Positions 37,411-49,788 of a DNA stretch of 64,000 nucleotides are shown in pieces (position 1 is the stretch's first letter; the number at the start of each line of letters is the position of its first letter). Under the pieces are notes generated by a model that was not told the origin of the DNA, ran no database searches, and saw only the letters and a list, made by a program, of their open reading frames with translations. The DNA is from Lethocerus indicus. Lineage: Eukaryota; Arthropoda; Insecta; Hemiptera; Belostomatidae. Position numbers and translations under genes: made by a program. The stretch lies in contig JACDQD010000011.1 in the NCBI GenBank assembly GCA_019843655.1, positions 9,528,604 through 9,592,603 of the forward strand, written 5' to 3'.

Positions 37411-40036
37411 TTAACCTACGATGGTCTTTTTCTGTACGCATTTTCTATTCGGAACCGGCGTTTGAGTTTCCCCGTTATGCATTTATTGTGGCATCCGAAT
37501 TATTATGCCCATCCTCAGAATTTAGAACGATACTCATTCTCAGAGATTAGCCCCAGTTTTGGACTCCATTTCGGTCAGTTTAGTAGACGGTCGTTCTACA
37601 AAGCATATTCCTGTGTTACTGTTCAATGATTAAACCCTTCTTCGAGGCCTCTCTTAACTTAGAAAATTTATACACATCATTTTATGTGTTGGCTGGATTC
37701 GAGAAAAATTTGTTTGTCCTCGGTTTGCCAGTTACTGCTTTCTTATACAGGGCACTTTGGTATTTTTAACGGTATCTCGCCTGATACTTCGCCGTAATAT
37801 TCAATGTTGCATCAAGCAATCTGTCCTAATACGCAAATAAACAAACGTCCACCGGCAGATAACGATAACGCTCCGTTCCCCTCTCAACACTCTCTATTTA
37901 GTTTCTTTATATTTGGAATAGATAATATATTTATTAGGAAATAAAAACCTAATTATTACATAATGGCGGATGAGGTGTCCCCTGCCTCTTTTGTTCTACC
38001 AGATAAAGTACCAAAGTTATTAGCTATTGCGGATCGTGAAATAACCAAAATGAGCCCCATTGGGCAGGAAATTTTTAATTTCACAAAATGTTTACTATTA
38101 TTTATTATCACAGTTTCAAATAACAGACAATGCTCCTTACTATTAGGGGCAGAGAAGCTTTCTTGCCATGAAAATTATGCAACGACGTAGATTCTAAATT
38201 AAATTTCAATTTATAAATTTTTATAAACGGAACTTAAAACGAAAGAGAAAGCCGTGAAAAGCTTTCATCGTAATATTCTTTGCCAAAGCGAAATTCGAAA
38301 CTCGTGTAATTTTAATTACGGTCATAAAATTGGGAATCGTTAAAGCTTCGTTTGTAAGGTTTAAACATTTGTTCGGCGAGGACTTTTCGTCAATTCCTTG
38401 CGTTTAAACGCCTAGGCCTAGTTGTTATGCATCCCGCGCCGGATTTAATGAGTACACTTGTAGCCCAGGACGTGGTGATGGAGACATCGCTGAGTGTGTA
38501 TTTGAATGCGTAATTATAGGAGAAACTATTGGAATCCTCTAGTGGGGACATACGTATAATTATAAGAAATTAAATTTTTATTTCATGGGGCTCAATTCCT
38601 AAATGTGAATTACGTAGGAAAGAGGCATTAAAATTACTTTTTTTTGTGTAATTTATAGGGCCTCTAATGGCTTAATAGCTTCATCTGAGTTGGTAGGGCT
38701 GTTTACTTGCTAGGTTGCCAACCTTTCAACACAATTACTGAACTTTCACGGTAAAGGTAATTTTCAGTTGTTATTTAGTTTTAATATTGCAAAAAAATAA
38801 CAAAATATTAAGCTTCTTAACAAAGAATAATTGAAAACGTTATTCAACAACAAGAGTCAAATACACAATATGTGTTACGTCCAGCGGGCTCAAAACCGGT
38901 CTACAAGTAGAGCGAAAGCTGTTGCACGTATACCGAACAGTCGAGAACTTCCTCTCTTAAATAATGAAACAGGTTTAGAATTTTATTGGACGAAAAAATC
39001 GATCAGAGACAACGCAGATTTCCAGAAAAGGAAACTGGAACAGTCGAACTCGGAGGCTTGTTGTTTCCCGGGCCGGTACCATTTTTAACAGTAGAATTTC
39101 ATTTGTTCCGTCATATTCCTTTCGGGCCGATTCAAGGACAATTGTATTGTTGTTCCGGCGAACATCCGTTGTTTCCTTCTGGAGATAAAAAAGAGAAACA
39201 GAACAATGACCGCGGAGGCAGAACAGCCCCCCCCCTTCCCGGAGACCACAATCGCCTGCACGAGGCACAATAAGAACTGTACCCAATCTTCCATCTACAG
39301 TAGAGAATTTGAAGCGGGAACAGTAAATGCTCTTTTCCTGTTCACAATTATGCGATTATTGTAAACATTTCCCAAACTGCTGGTATTTTATTTCTAAAGG
39401 AAATGACCATAATATAAAAGATATTTTCCCTGTCCTTTATATTGTTAAATTTTTCTTCTGGTGCATTGTACTTATGAGGAACGGATTTAATATGGACCCT
39501 CGCATTGAGATTCGATATCTATCAATTACAGCACTATTTTGAAAAAGCGAAACTTCTTCGCGCTGTTAGATGAACCCTAGGAATTTGTTCCTAATGTGGT
39601 AATAAAGAATTGAATTGAAATTTTATTACACTCTCGTCCGTTGAGTAAAAATTCAGCGTTGAGGAATGTAGAAACGGGGAACAGTGACGCGTGCAATAGG
39701 CTATTCCTGCGTGCCAATAAATTATCTAGATGCGTATTATTAACACGAAATTCGACGCTAACATTTTAATTGATTAATTAATTTATTTTAATTGATTAAT
39801 ATCGAAAGCTGACTGATGGTTATCGGCCGATTGGTGGTCGCTCTCTCCGGTGGGGCGTGTTTGGGCCGAGGCCCAAAATTGTTTCGGCTTATCGCCACCT
39901 GGCCGAAGGATATTCGGTTTTCGAAGCCCATATTTTATCCACCGACCACGCTGTCAAAGTTAGTTATTTCATCCCCTAAATTTCATCAAACCGCGTGTAA
40001 AGAAAGTTTGAACTACCAACAGAAAAATTACTTTAA

Positions 40037-40265
40037 CCCTCAATGGGCCCGTGTAACTTTCAGTTCACATTTCAATCTATCGAGATTTTACCAAATAATT
40101 ATAGCTTTTTTCGTGAGATGGCGGATAAATCTTAATCCTATAACGTTGTCAAGACGACCAATATCAGTATCAATTTTTTTTCATTCGCATATATAGGTTT
40201 ATAATTGCTGATTTATCGTTCCCCCAATTTTTTGGATATAAAATAAAAATTCGGCTCATACAGGG
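40037..40265 (+). mobile_element. piggyBac-type MITE, copy 5
   Basis: 229 bp with TTAA on both sides (40033-40036 and 40266-40269). Ends CCCTCAATGGGCCCG and CGGCTCATACAGGG are slightly diverged from the other copies. Confidence 0.87.
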
Positions 40266-40401
40266 TTAAAGGAGGATCGTAATGTCGAAGTTCGCGATAG
40301 TGATTATAACGTCGAGCTTCTCTCAGCCATTGACTATGTTGATTGGCCAGGGAAAATTTAATATTTCAGAAATAAATAATATTCTCAGATACTTTTTTTG
40401 A

Positions 40402-40404
<3 letters not shown>

Positions 40405-40444
<40 letters not shown>
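40405..40444. repeat. (AT)n microsatellite
   Basis: 40 bases of uninterrupted AT. Confidence 0.95.
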
Positions 40445-40446
<2 letters not shown>

Positions 40447-40944
40447 GAAATTAAATTTTCATTTTATATACAAAAAACTTAAACCGGTCTAGTTTAGTGT
40501 CTAAAAGGGAATTGAGGTAGAAAATTATTCCGAATCTTTGTGGAACACACAAATTACTTAATTTATTTGTTTATCTAATATTTTTGGTCCGATATTTTTT
40601 TAAAGAAGAAATTCTTCTTACGGTGGTTCCAATATCGCGTGTTATTTATTAGGAAAAAAAATCAATTTTTGAGCAGAAAGGTTATTTTCAGAAAAAACAG
40701 AACCCTACAATTTACATAATCGTTCATCGCAATTGGTTAAACCGCCAAATTTTGGAAACTGGGAACCCGAACGCGCGAAAACCCGTATTTCTGCCGCCGT
40801 CCAGGAAATTGGGGGGTCTCGGAAAAAAAAAAAAACATTTAGTAGACCAAAAACAAAATCTCGGGAACAAAAAAATCTGTTCTCCCCGGGGCGGGGAGAC
40901 GGCGCTAACACTTTCCCTCTGTGGCCGAAGAGTGGTGGGACAGG

Positions 40945-40983
40945 TATAAATATGGCGGGCCAACTTTGGTTCAAGCGTCACTT
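40945..40983 (+). promoter_or_regulatory. TATA box and probable start site of the secreted-protein gene
   Basis: TATAAATA at 40945-40952 is followed, about 33-35 bases on, by TCACTT (40978-40983), close to the arthropod initiator TCAKTY. The ATG lies at 41057 with CAAC before it. This is the only clear TATA promoter I see in the window. A TATA promoter fits a gene expressed strongly in one tissue or stage. Confidence 0.6.
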
Positions 40984-41056
40984 GCAATCAATCCGTTCTC
41001 CAGTTCACTTCTCTACTTTACAGTTACAGTTGTAGCACCGTAAATTCACCGCCAAC

Positions 41057-42866
41057 ATGCCACCACCTCAGGTAATGTACATTCCGAACCGACATTGGGT
41101 ACAAGGGTACGGGGCGGGTACAAAGACGGGAACACGTAAAACAGGCAAAATAATTTCCTGGCAATATAAATAATTTTTTTCGGTTATTATCGATTTTAAA
41201 ACGAATTTATGATAAGTTGAACAAAGCTCAGTGACAGCGATTTATATTTTCTACTGGAAATTATATATTTATTTATACATTCCTTAAACTAAAAAAACAG
41301 GGGGTTTTATCACCGTAATTTTCAATAGTAATCCCTAAAAATTTAGTTCACTACTTCGTTATATTTCTTGTTTGTCCATCTTTGATGGCACGAAATCCAT
41401 TTACGAAGTAAAACAAACATCTTTTGGTCGCATTAAGATTTTTGTTTAACGTTTCCCAATAAGCGCGTAAAGTTCTAGCACTTTCGAACTTATTTTTTAA
41501 GGTACGCTACTTTGCCGATCGATCTTTCCGGTTTGTCAACACGTTGCGACTGTGGAAAACTTAATATCAATTTTGATTTCAACAGAATATTATGAATCTC
41601 AAAGTATTCACAACTAGCAGAAATGAAATTACTTAAACTATCAGTTACATAAATTCTTATACATAAGTTAGTATTTATATTCTTCCAGTTCATGTAAACG
41701 CTGAGCAATTTATTCTCTACTGTAATTTTGGTGAACATTTCGAACAATTTGTGTACAAGTTTGTTTGACGTTGTGACAAAACTGCCTTAAATACCCGTTT
41801 GAGCTGCAATTACGATCTGTTTTATTACCTTATTTGTACGCCGGCTGTTACAGGTGCAATACCTACCTCCATTTCTATCGATTTCTGTAGGAGCTCGGCA
41901 AATTATGAAAGCTTTCTAAACGGCTTGAGATATTTCGATATTTAGATATTTCTCTAAAGGATGGTCGAGGATGCGCAGTGGCGCCGGCCGCCCGCTTTCT
42001 CGGCTTATCCGTTTTTGAACTCTCTCTCTCTGCTTTCGAAAAAACCCGTATTTTTCCGAGCTTTCAAACATAAATCGGCCGTTGTCCCTGTCACGGACGG
42101 AAAAAACACCGGGGGGACCTTTCGGGCGGAGGGAAGTCAGGATTTCTAGGAAGAGTGCGAAAACTGCTCTGTAATTACAAACAGGCTTATTGCGGTAACA
42201 TTTTACCCCTGCGTTTTCTGAACGTAAAAATACATAAAGAATTACATAAAGATTTTAGGGAGATATACCGAATTATTGTATATATGTAAATATGCGCCCA
42301 TTCACTGTAGAACAACTTCAGATCTCAATTTTTAAAATCTATCCACGGTGCTAACGATTGGTCTTATTGAATTTTTGATTATATGCCCGTTAAGATAATT
42401 AGAAAAATTAGAAAAGGTAGAAATGGAGTTTCCTCCATTATATGTATTGTACAGTTGTGGCAATTAAAGAGTTAAAAAACAGATAATTAGTTATATTCTT
42501 TCAATAGCCGACCAATTCCGATTTATGAGCTTTACGACCAATGTCCGATATGCTGGCCGCGTGTTTTAAAATTCCGGGGGACAGTTAGGACGGTAAAAAA
42601 AACTAGAAAGGTCGCGGGTGAAAACGAGCCGATGCGGGGGCGCGGGCAGGGGGGGGGCTTAGTTAGAAAGCCCCCGTGCCAGATACCGCCTGGTCGACGG
42701 CCAAATACCGCCGCTTCGGCTCTGGAATATTCAAGTCCTAGGCCGAGACCTTCTTCTGGGTCAAGTTCAAAGTGAGCCGGCGGCCGGGCACTTTTCGAAA
42801 GTGGAGTCCTGAGCGCCACTCGTCCTCCACTTGATCGCTAAGTCCATATCGCAATTGCAATCGAAT

Positions 42867-42913
<47 letters not shown>

Positions 42914-45900
42914 TATCATGTTAACCATAAACTGGTCAAAAAGATACTATATAATAATTGAGTATAGGGTCAACGATGATTAGGAATAGCCTACTTTGTC
43001 TTCAGCCAGCTGCTGAAGAAACCTCACGACAATTTTCAATTTTCTTTCCTTAAATTCTTTTTATATCCACAATTAAATAAGTATAAATTTACATATACCG
43101 GCTCGCAGGCATTCTCCATTTATTTTACAATTTTTTATTTTTTTTATATCACTGTGTCGTAAATTGTTAAACTCTTAAGAGCATCGGGACTAACAAAGAC
43201 GGATTTTGTGTTCAGTGCATTCACTGGTTTTGTTGGCACGCCTGGCAACATAAAAATGAACTCACCGACTAATATAATGGTAGTCGTCGTCACTCCTGTC
43301 GTCGGTTCTTTATTCGGGGATGCTTTAACTCGTTTCCGAACAATGCCAAGGGGGAAACCTTCATCAAACTAGATGGCCCGGAATTGAACTAGCGCCGGAG
43401 GTTTATCCAGCGTAGGCTTTCTACGGCCTACTTATTCTCAAGATGAAAGGACCAAGAAGAGCGAGAATGCGCTCCAAAATTGTCATTTTTAAAATTGCCC
43501 CGATATCCTCGCTCGGTGACACTCTGGTATGACGCGCTTTTGACGAGCGATGAGCTCATTATTATTATTATAACTCCCATCCATTCTGACCGTAGGATAT
43601 TAAGTGAATTAGGGTTTTCTCCCTGTCAGGTTTTTCTCACCGTCAGTAGACAAAGCGAACGCGAGCGAAAGATATTTTTGTAGACACAGAAACGTAATGG
43701 TGCGTGCTAGACTGTCCCTTTACGACGTTAGACCGCGAGAACGGTCATAACTTGCAGTTCTTAACGTAGTATAACGGTGGACAGCAATTTCTATACGACG
43801 GGCAACGGTAAAATATTCATTGGTGAGACGAAACGGGTTTCGGAGGAAAGTAATGCCCCGGTACAAAAGCGCAGGCGGCCTCGCCCAAATGTGAACACTG
43901 GACTTACCCCAAATTGAACTTATTCCAAGTTCTAGGAAAGTCCCGCGGCTCAGGCCTCCCGACCAAGTATCTGGGATATAGCTGTGTGACATGCACACTT
44001 TGCGTCGTTGGCCGTTCTAAACGGGACCGCGGATACGGCCAACAGGAACGGAGCCAATAGGGACTTGATCGGGACTTGATTCGGTCTCGGCCACTGTCAC
44101 TGGCACGATGTGTCTGCCTTATTGGGCGTTCGGTTCCCTGCCAGGAATACCGCGATCTCTGTCGCTAGACCGGTTTCGGCTGCTCGTCATCTTCAGTAGT
44201 AGATTTGGGAGTCACAACGGCCTGTTGATGTCAGAATATAGAGCACTTTGTTTTTGGAGCTTTCGAATGTATCGGACCTAGGGAAACCTTCTATGACCTG
44301 CGAGTTAGACCAGTTTATTTTTATATTGCCCCTATTATTCAAATTTTTTTAAGTCGAAATTACGAAACCTCTAATTGTTTTTCAGCGGATAAAATGTTGG
44401 GCAAACAATGTCTGACGCTTCGCTGTACAAGATATCTCTAGATTTTCCATTTTCTTTATTCCACTGCAGTATTTACTCATCTAGCATAGGACCATGCCCT
44501 ATCGATAACAAATTACGGTATTGTTACCATTGTCTCGTACGAGTTAGTTCACCGCCTTCGCAATCGTAACAAGGAGGAATACGATCTCTATAAACACAGA
44601 TAGTTGACCCCAGAAAAATGCGACGAAACCTAACTGTTTTTTTTTCATTTTAACCATTAGTTTACACTAGTACAGAATAACACTGAGGTTACTGTCGCTA
44701 GCCGTTGCGGTCGTTCAGCACTGTTGGAGCCAAATAACCGGTTGTTTGGTATTTATTTTGGTCACTGTCCCCATCTCGTGAACGAATTTTCAAAAACTTC
44801 CTATCGACTATTACAGGCACGGTTTTCGACTTACGTTTTCCAGCATCCTGTTACATCAATTTATTATTTGATTACTAATATAAAAAATTTAGAATATTCA
44901 GTATAATATTGTTTGATTATTATTTTTCAACGCTAGCGTAAGGGCCAAAATATATTCTTATAATATGAAATTTAAATTCAAAAGCTTAATATAACGGGAA
45001 ACTATTTTTGTAACTTTCGGATATATAATGTTTTTTTAATAAATACATAGTGTTTTTCTGGTATATTTTATCTCGATATTCGTTTTGTCCTATTGTTGCT
45101 CCTTTTGTAGCTGATATTATTTAGATCTGATAAATCGAGCTTACCGCGAATTAAGTAATTTTCCTATAAATTATCCAAACAGTGGCATAATTGGGAGTCT
45201 GATAGGGACGTTCGTAAATTTATTTTTTTACCAGCAGAATCTCTCGCCGGTCGGCCGACTGTAAAACAGAACCGGAATAGAGAGTTCTCCGATAAGCGTC
45301 GGTTCGAATAGAAATCAAACCAGCTTTCCACCCGACCGGAGCTGTGAAAAAGGGACTTGTCGATAAATTGTGAAAATTGTACGTGAAAATTATTGCGCTC
45401 GGGTAATAATAACAACCAGCACATGAAGGGGCCGGCCATCGTCCGATTTCTTGCCCGGAGAAAGAAAGTCAGCGGACAGGTCCGAAGCCCGACAGAGTCA
45501 ATTATAACTTTTACTTGCCGAAAAAAGTAAAAGTTGGGCCGGTTTTTGAATCCGGACGAAAGTCGTCCTTAGCTGCACTTAAAGTAATTCCTGCGGATTC
45601 AGCTCGGAAACCCGAAACCAGTCTTAAGGCAAAATAGTTTACTTCAGATACAAAATCTTAATTAGTTCAATTACCACTCTGAGAGGGGTTGGAATGCGGT
45701 AGATTTTGTGTGTTTGTGATGCCCAAAAAATATCGAAAGTGCCATAAGTAACTGACACCAACGAGAGAAGACAGAAACAGACTAAATTTACGTTAGACGT
45801 GATTATTTTTAACTTGGGTTTTCGGACATCCCGTACAAATGAAGTTATTCTTAACCTTCACTATACAGAATAAATACAACAAACATAATTGCGCGAATAA

Positions 45901-48843
45901 AAAATAAAACTCTCACTCTTCCAACGGTTTTTATTCCATCTTAAATTTATACAGGATATTTGTTCGGCGCATACGCCAGTAGCGTCTGATATCATATCTT
46001 TGCTTAAATAAATTTATGAATATTTGGACAACTGTATTACATAAAATATGAGTGTATACATTTTCGATCAGAATTACACCTATAATATTTAGTCGAGTAA
46101 ATGTTTGTAACTGATAATATTGTTGTTTGTTTCAGGCGACTGTTCTTACCGCTTGCCTCCTCTTAGCGTCGAGTCTGGCCACTCCAGTCTGTAAGTACAG
46201 TTTTCGTCTTTTCATTTCGTTTCAAGTCCCCGGGGCTTAATCGGTATATATTTCCGACGCGAACAGAAGCGGCCATAACGCCGGGAGGTAAATAACAGGA
46301 TCGGGGTGAAAGTTCGAATCCACCTTTGGCACTAGCGGATCAATTCCCTCGTTTCATTCCAGTAGGGTCCCAACACCGAGATAGGATACAATAGACGGCG
46401 TTTATGCCGTTCACAAATTCGATATTTAAAGCGCATTTTTGTAGTTAATTCTCTCTTATGAAAGTTTTGCTCTCAGTATTGCCTGGCTATAGTTCTTTTA
46501 CCCTATACGTCCGAATTAATTTCTTCTTCAGCCCCGCGAATCTTCATGGACACTTTATAGGAGAGTGGGGTTAAAATTTACTACAGGGGACCCTAGGTTA
46601 TCGGGTGTATTCGATATATCGATATATACGGGTGAATCGATGTCGTCAACTTGGACAGCCATCATTGTTTTCACATCGCGTACCCTTCTTTAAGGCGACC
46701 GACGGGTTGTGCTTTTTATTTTGATCATTCCTTTGTAATTAGGCGGGTTATTTTTTTTCACATCGCGTACCTCTATAAAGGCGTCCGACGGGTTGTGCTT
46801 TTATTTTTACCAAATTAGGCGGTTTTTTTCACATCTCGTACTCTTGTTTGGCTGCGCGATGTGAAAACAAATATGGCTGACCGAGTTGACATCGATTCAC
46901 CCGTATATATCAATATATCGAATACACCCTATAACCACCGGGGCCCCTACAGTAAATTTTAACCGTTTTTTTTACCTAGGTCCGAATTAATTTCCTCTTG
47001 AGCCCCGCTAATCTTCGTGGACACTTTATAAGAGTGGATTTTGTTTTTCTGGAACCTGAGCCCCAGACAAGAGGGAGCTAATTGTTCGTTCGGTTTCAGC
47101 GTACGGCTCGTCGAGCGGCTTCGACTTGGACAGCATCAGCGGGTACCTGGAGGAGGGGACCAGGGTCGAGCGGTTTCGGCAAGGGCTACTCTTACGGCAG
47201 CGGGCAGGACTACTACGGCGGCGGTTCGGGCGGCTCCCTATCCTACGCCCAGTCGTACTCCCACCCGGGGACGGTCGGCGGCGGCTACAGCGTGTCGGAA
47301 CAGGGCCAGCCGACCGGTAGCTCGTCGAGCTTCGCGGGGGCTACGAGGGCCACGGGAGAGCTACCGCCCGGGCAGTTCCCAGTCGGTGGGGTTCGGGGGC
47401 AGGGCTACGAGGCGGGACAGGGCGGATACGGGGCCACGCCGCGTTCGCAGGGTTCTCGTCTCTGGGGGCGGGCATAGTGGGGCCTCTCGTCGTTGGGGGA
47501 CACGGCGCGGCGCTCTCCTCCCTGGGGGACACGGCGCTGCACTCTCGTCCTTGGGGGGACATGGCGCTGCACTCTCGTCCCTGGGGGGACATAGCGCGGG
47601 GCTCTCGTCGTTCGGGGGACACGGTGCGGGACTCTCCTCCCTGGGAGGGCAACACAGTGGAGGGCTCGCCTCCATAGGAGGAGGACATAGCTCCGCACTC
47701 TCCTCACTGGGCGGTGGATCCTCCTCCGGTAGTCAGGGCGGGCTCTCCTCCTACAGCAGCCAGTCCTCGTTAAGCGGGGACGGTCACAGCGGAGCAGTAT
47801 CCTCCCTCGGGAGCGGCCATAGTGCTCTCTCCTCCCTCGGCAGCGGCTACAGCGCAGCTTCTTCCCTCGGCAACGGCTACAGCGGAGCATCTTCCCTCGG
47901 CAGCGGTTACAGCGGAGCATCTTCCCTCGGCAGCGGCTACAGCGGAGCATCTTCCCTCGGCGGCCACAGCGGTCTGTCCTCGCTGGGCGGTGGCGCCCAC
48001 TACGGCCACTCCCTAGAAGGTTACGGCTCCGAGGGCTACTCGGGCTACTCGAGCCCCGGCAAAGGGTCCGGCGAGGGTTTCCTGCAGAGCCTCTACAAGC
48101 CGGCCAGCTACCCGAGCAAGATCAGGACCTCCTACAGCGGCTACAAGAGCCCGACGGGGTACTCCGAGGGGTACCACGGGGGGGCGGGCCTAGCGGCGGC
48201 CTTCAGGCCATCCGCCGTTCACCCGGCCTACAGCTCCTCCCCTATATACCCTGGCAGGTACACCAGGGGCCATAAAGGACACGGCCCCAGCCCGGTCATC
48301 AAGACCGCCGCCAAGTATCCCGCTTATTCCAGTAAGTTGTCCCTATTTTAAATATTAATAAGACCCCGACGTTCGAAGTTGCCAATAGCACTATAGGAAA
48401 TAAGTTCCGAACGGGTAGAGGTACTTCTCTCAACCTTTTGAGTTGGACATTTAATTATTTTTCTTATTAATCCCCGGATTCGAACCCGCAACGTTTTCCT
48501 AATAATCGCCCCTGATATTTCTTTAAATATACATTTGATATAGTCGAAAATACCCGCATGTTGTTTAATACACGGGCCTTTCTACATTTATATTTATATA
48601 CACGAATATTAGGACTAAATATTGCCCCATGGGAGAAAGATTGGTCATAATTATCGCACACAACCAGATCAGAACACAGGATAAATGAAACTAGTCATTA
48701 ATAGTAAATATTTAAGCGCATAACTTGCCACACTGACCTCATTGCACGTTATATGAGCAGTGTTAAAAAAAATGAGACATATGCGTAATATTTATCGTGA
48801 CCGTATATTCTAATTTTTATTATGTTTCGCAGGGTATCACTAA
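41057..48843 (+). CDS. Secreted Gly/Ser/Tyr-rich repeat protein (cuticle- or matrix-like)
   Basis: Exons 41057-41071 (MPPPQ), 46136-46190, 47100-48331 and 48833-48843 (ends RYH-stop) join in phase through GT-AG sites. Residues about 6-23 (ATVLTACLLLASSLATPV) form a signal peptide. The mature protein has almost no charge in its core. It carries GGHGAALSSL-type repeats, then four exact-length decapeptides (GYSGASSLGS type, DNA period 30 at 47841-47960), then a Tyr/Pro/Lys-rich tail (SPGKGSGEGFLQSLYKPASY). It is probably an extracellular structural protein of cuticle, egg or secretion; I do not recognise the family. Between 47156 and 47525 the best protein reading hops frames about ten times, always as if one base, mostly G in a run, were missing. 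With ten bases added the CDS divides by three (about 440 residues). Without splicing at 48332 the frame ends SKLSLF-stop. Confidence 0.7.
42870..42916. repeat. (AT)n microsatellite in intron 1 of the secreted-protein gene
   Basis: 38 bases of uninterrupted AT with a short interrupted tail. Confidence 0.93.
44163..44202 (+). repeat. Foldback repeat family, copy D (arm fragment)
   Basis: CGCTAGACCGGTTTCGGCTG followed by CTCGTCATCTTCAGTAG, one arm core of the family at 2.8 and 32.5 kb. Confidence 0.6.
45683..45792. repeat. Foldback repeat family, copy E (internally deleted)
   Basis: GAGGGGTTGGAATGCGGTAG joins almost directly to GATGCCCAAAAAATATCGAA and then GAGAGAAGACAGAAACAG. The two outer modules flank the loop module while the GCTAGACCGG part of both arms is missing. 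Confidence 0.6.
46509..47037. mobile_element. Foldback element framed by 60-bp direct repeats
   Basis: Inverted arms lie at 46570-46680 and 46855-46963 (about 110 bp, sharing TTAAAATTTACT, GGGTGTATTCGATATAT and ACGGGTGAATCGATGTC). Between them a unit of about 80 bp starting CACATCGCGTACC, with CCGACGGGTTGTGCTTTTA, repeats about 2.5 times. Outside the arms lie direct repeats 46509-46569 and 46980-47037 (GTCCGAATTAATTTC ... TGGACACTTTATA). It sits in intron 2 of the secreted-protein gene, ending about 60 bp before exon 3. Family not recognised. Confidence 0.75.
47841..47960 (+). repeat. 30-bp coding tandem repeat, four copies
   Basis: Four consecutive 30-base units encode GYS(A/G)ASSLG(S/N)-type decapeptides in the secreted-protein gene. 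Units differ by only a few bases, so the array is recent or homogenised. Degenerate units continue upstream to about 47780. Confidence 0.9.
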
Positions 48844-49083
48844 ATCTATTGGAGGGGCCCAAGAAAGGCTGTGATGCTGATTCTACAAGTTTCCGCAATT
48901 ATTCATCGCCTTAGTAAAACCAAAGTTGTAAATATAGGATTGTTAAGAAGATCGATTATTTATAACGAGTGTAATTTGCTCTTGTAAATCCACTTAATGA
49001 ATGTATGTGAAAATTTACACAGGCTGGAATAGTAGGGAAGAAAACTGAAAACCTACTTCAAATTAACAGAATGAATTTTGTAA

Positions 49084-49095
49084 AATAAAAATAAA
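49084..49095 (+). terminator. Polyadenylation signals of the secreted-protein gene
   Basis: Two back-to-back AATAAA hexamers about 240 nt after the stop codon at 48841-48843. Confidence 0.55.
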
Positions 49096-49652
49096 TTTAT
49101 TTTTAATTCTTTTAAAATTTGTTTATACATTATTAATCCTTCAAATCCTCCTACATCCTCCTACGTTTACGTTTATAAATATTATTTGAATGATAATAAA
49201 TAATGCATTTATTTCCAACATGATTCGTGTTTATAACTAACATGAATATTTTGAAAACTTGGTCCAGGAGTCCTCGACATATGTATAGCGTAATGGTAGT
49301 ATAAATTATATGAGATTTTGAGTCAATCTAAACATAGAAATTTCAACCACATTTTAATTTGGTCGCCTAAGCAGAAGATTGAGTTTCAAAAATGTGCATT
49401 TTTTCTTATACTTCTGGTGACCAATTATTACTCAGAAGAATACAATAAATAGGTAGCAATAATATTTTCAACAAAATGTTTGGAAAGAGTAATTAGCGTA
49501 AAAATTATCCGGGTTGGGCTAAAAACCGATTTTTGTATCAGGAGAACAAGGCGCCACAGGAGGTCGACGATCCTGATACATCGGGCAAATAGTTCAACCC
49601 GGGGCCGATAGAGGGCGCTGGCGGCAGTGAATTCCGCCGACGGTACCGCCCA

Positions 49653-49788
49653 CGCCATCTAGCGGCGAACCGGCGAACCTCGGCCTTCTGTTTATGGGGT
49701 TGACCACGCCATCTAGCGGCGGCCTGCTGAACTAATGAACCGAAAACTGACGACGGCGAATTTCGGTACAGCCCGCGCCATCTAGCGG
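49653..49788 (-). promoter_or_regulatory. Three CTCF-like motifs in arm 1
   Basis: CGCCATCTAGCGG at 49653-49665 and 49707-49719, and GCGCCATCTAGCGG at 49775-49788. Read on the - strand these are CCGCTAGATGGCG(C), matching the CTCF core CCASYAGRKGGCRS at up to 13 of 14 positions. A fourth, weaker site (TAGAGGGCGC) lies on the + strand near 49612-49621. Function is inferred from motif match only. Confidence 0.5.

Larger units (their letters stand above)
26632..40920. other. Transposon-rich gene desert
   Basis: No exon I can support in about 14 kb. It contains a mariner relic beside a long AT repeat (27.3-27.6 kb), two Jockey 3' fragments (29.75-30.15 and 31.44-31.81 kb), a foldback repeat (32.5-32.9 kb), an AC/AT microsatellite and five piggyBac-type MITE copies (33.9-40.3 kb). 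From about 27.8 kb the base composition becomes distinctly more GC-balanced than the AT-rich DNA to the left. Confidence 0.6.

Noticed and set aside
46306..46330. Second tRNA-like motif (AGTTCGAATCCACC on the + strand)
   Set aside because: Flanking sequence cannot form acceptor, D or anticodon arms.
47341..48009. Long Arg/Cys- and Pro-rich open frames opposite the secreted-protein exon
   Set aside because: A GC-rich tandem repeat keeps several frames open at once; only the + strand frame has a signal peptide and matching splice phases.
48467..48510. tRNA-like B box (GGTTCGAATCC on the - strand)
   Set aside because: No A box or cloverleaf in the 70 bases before it; at most a remnant of a tRNA-derived SINE.
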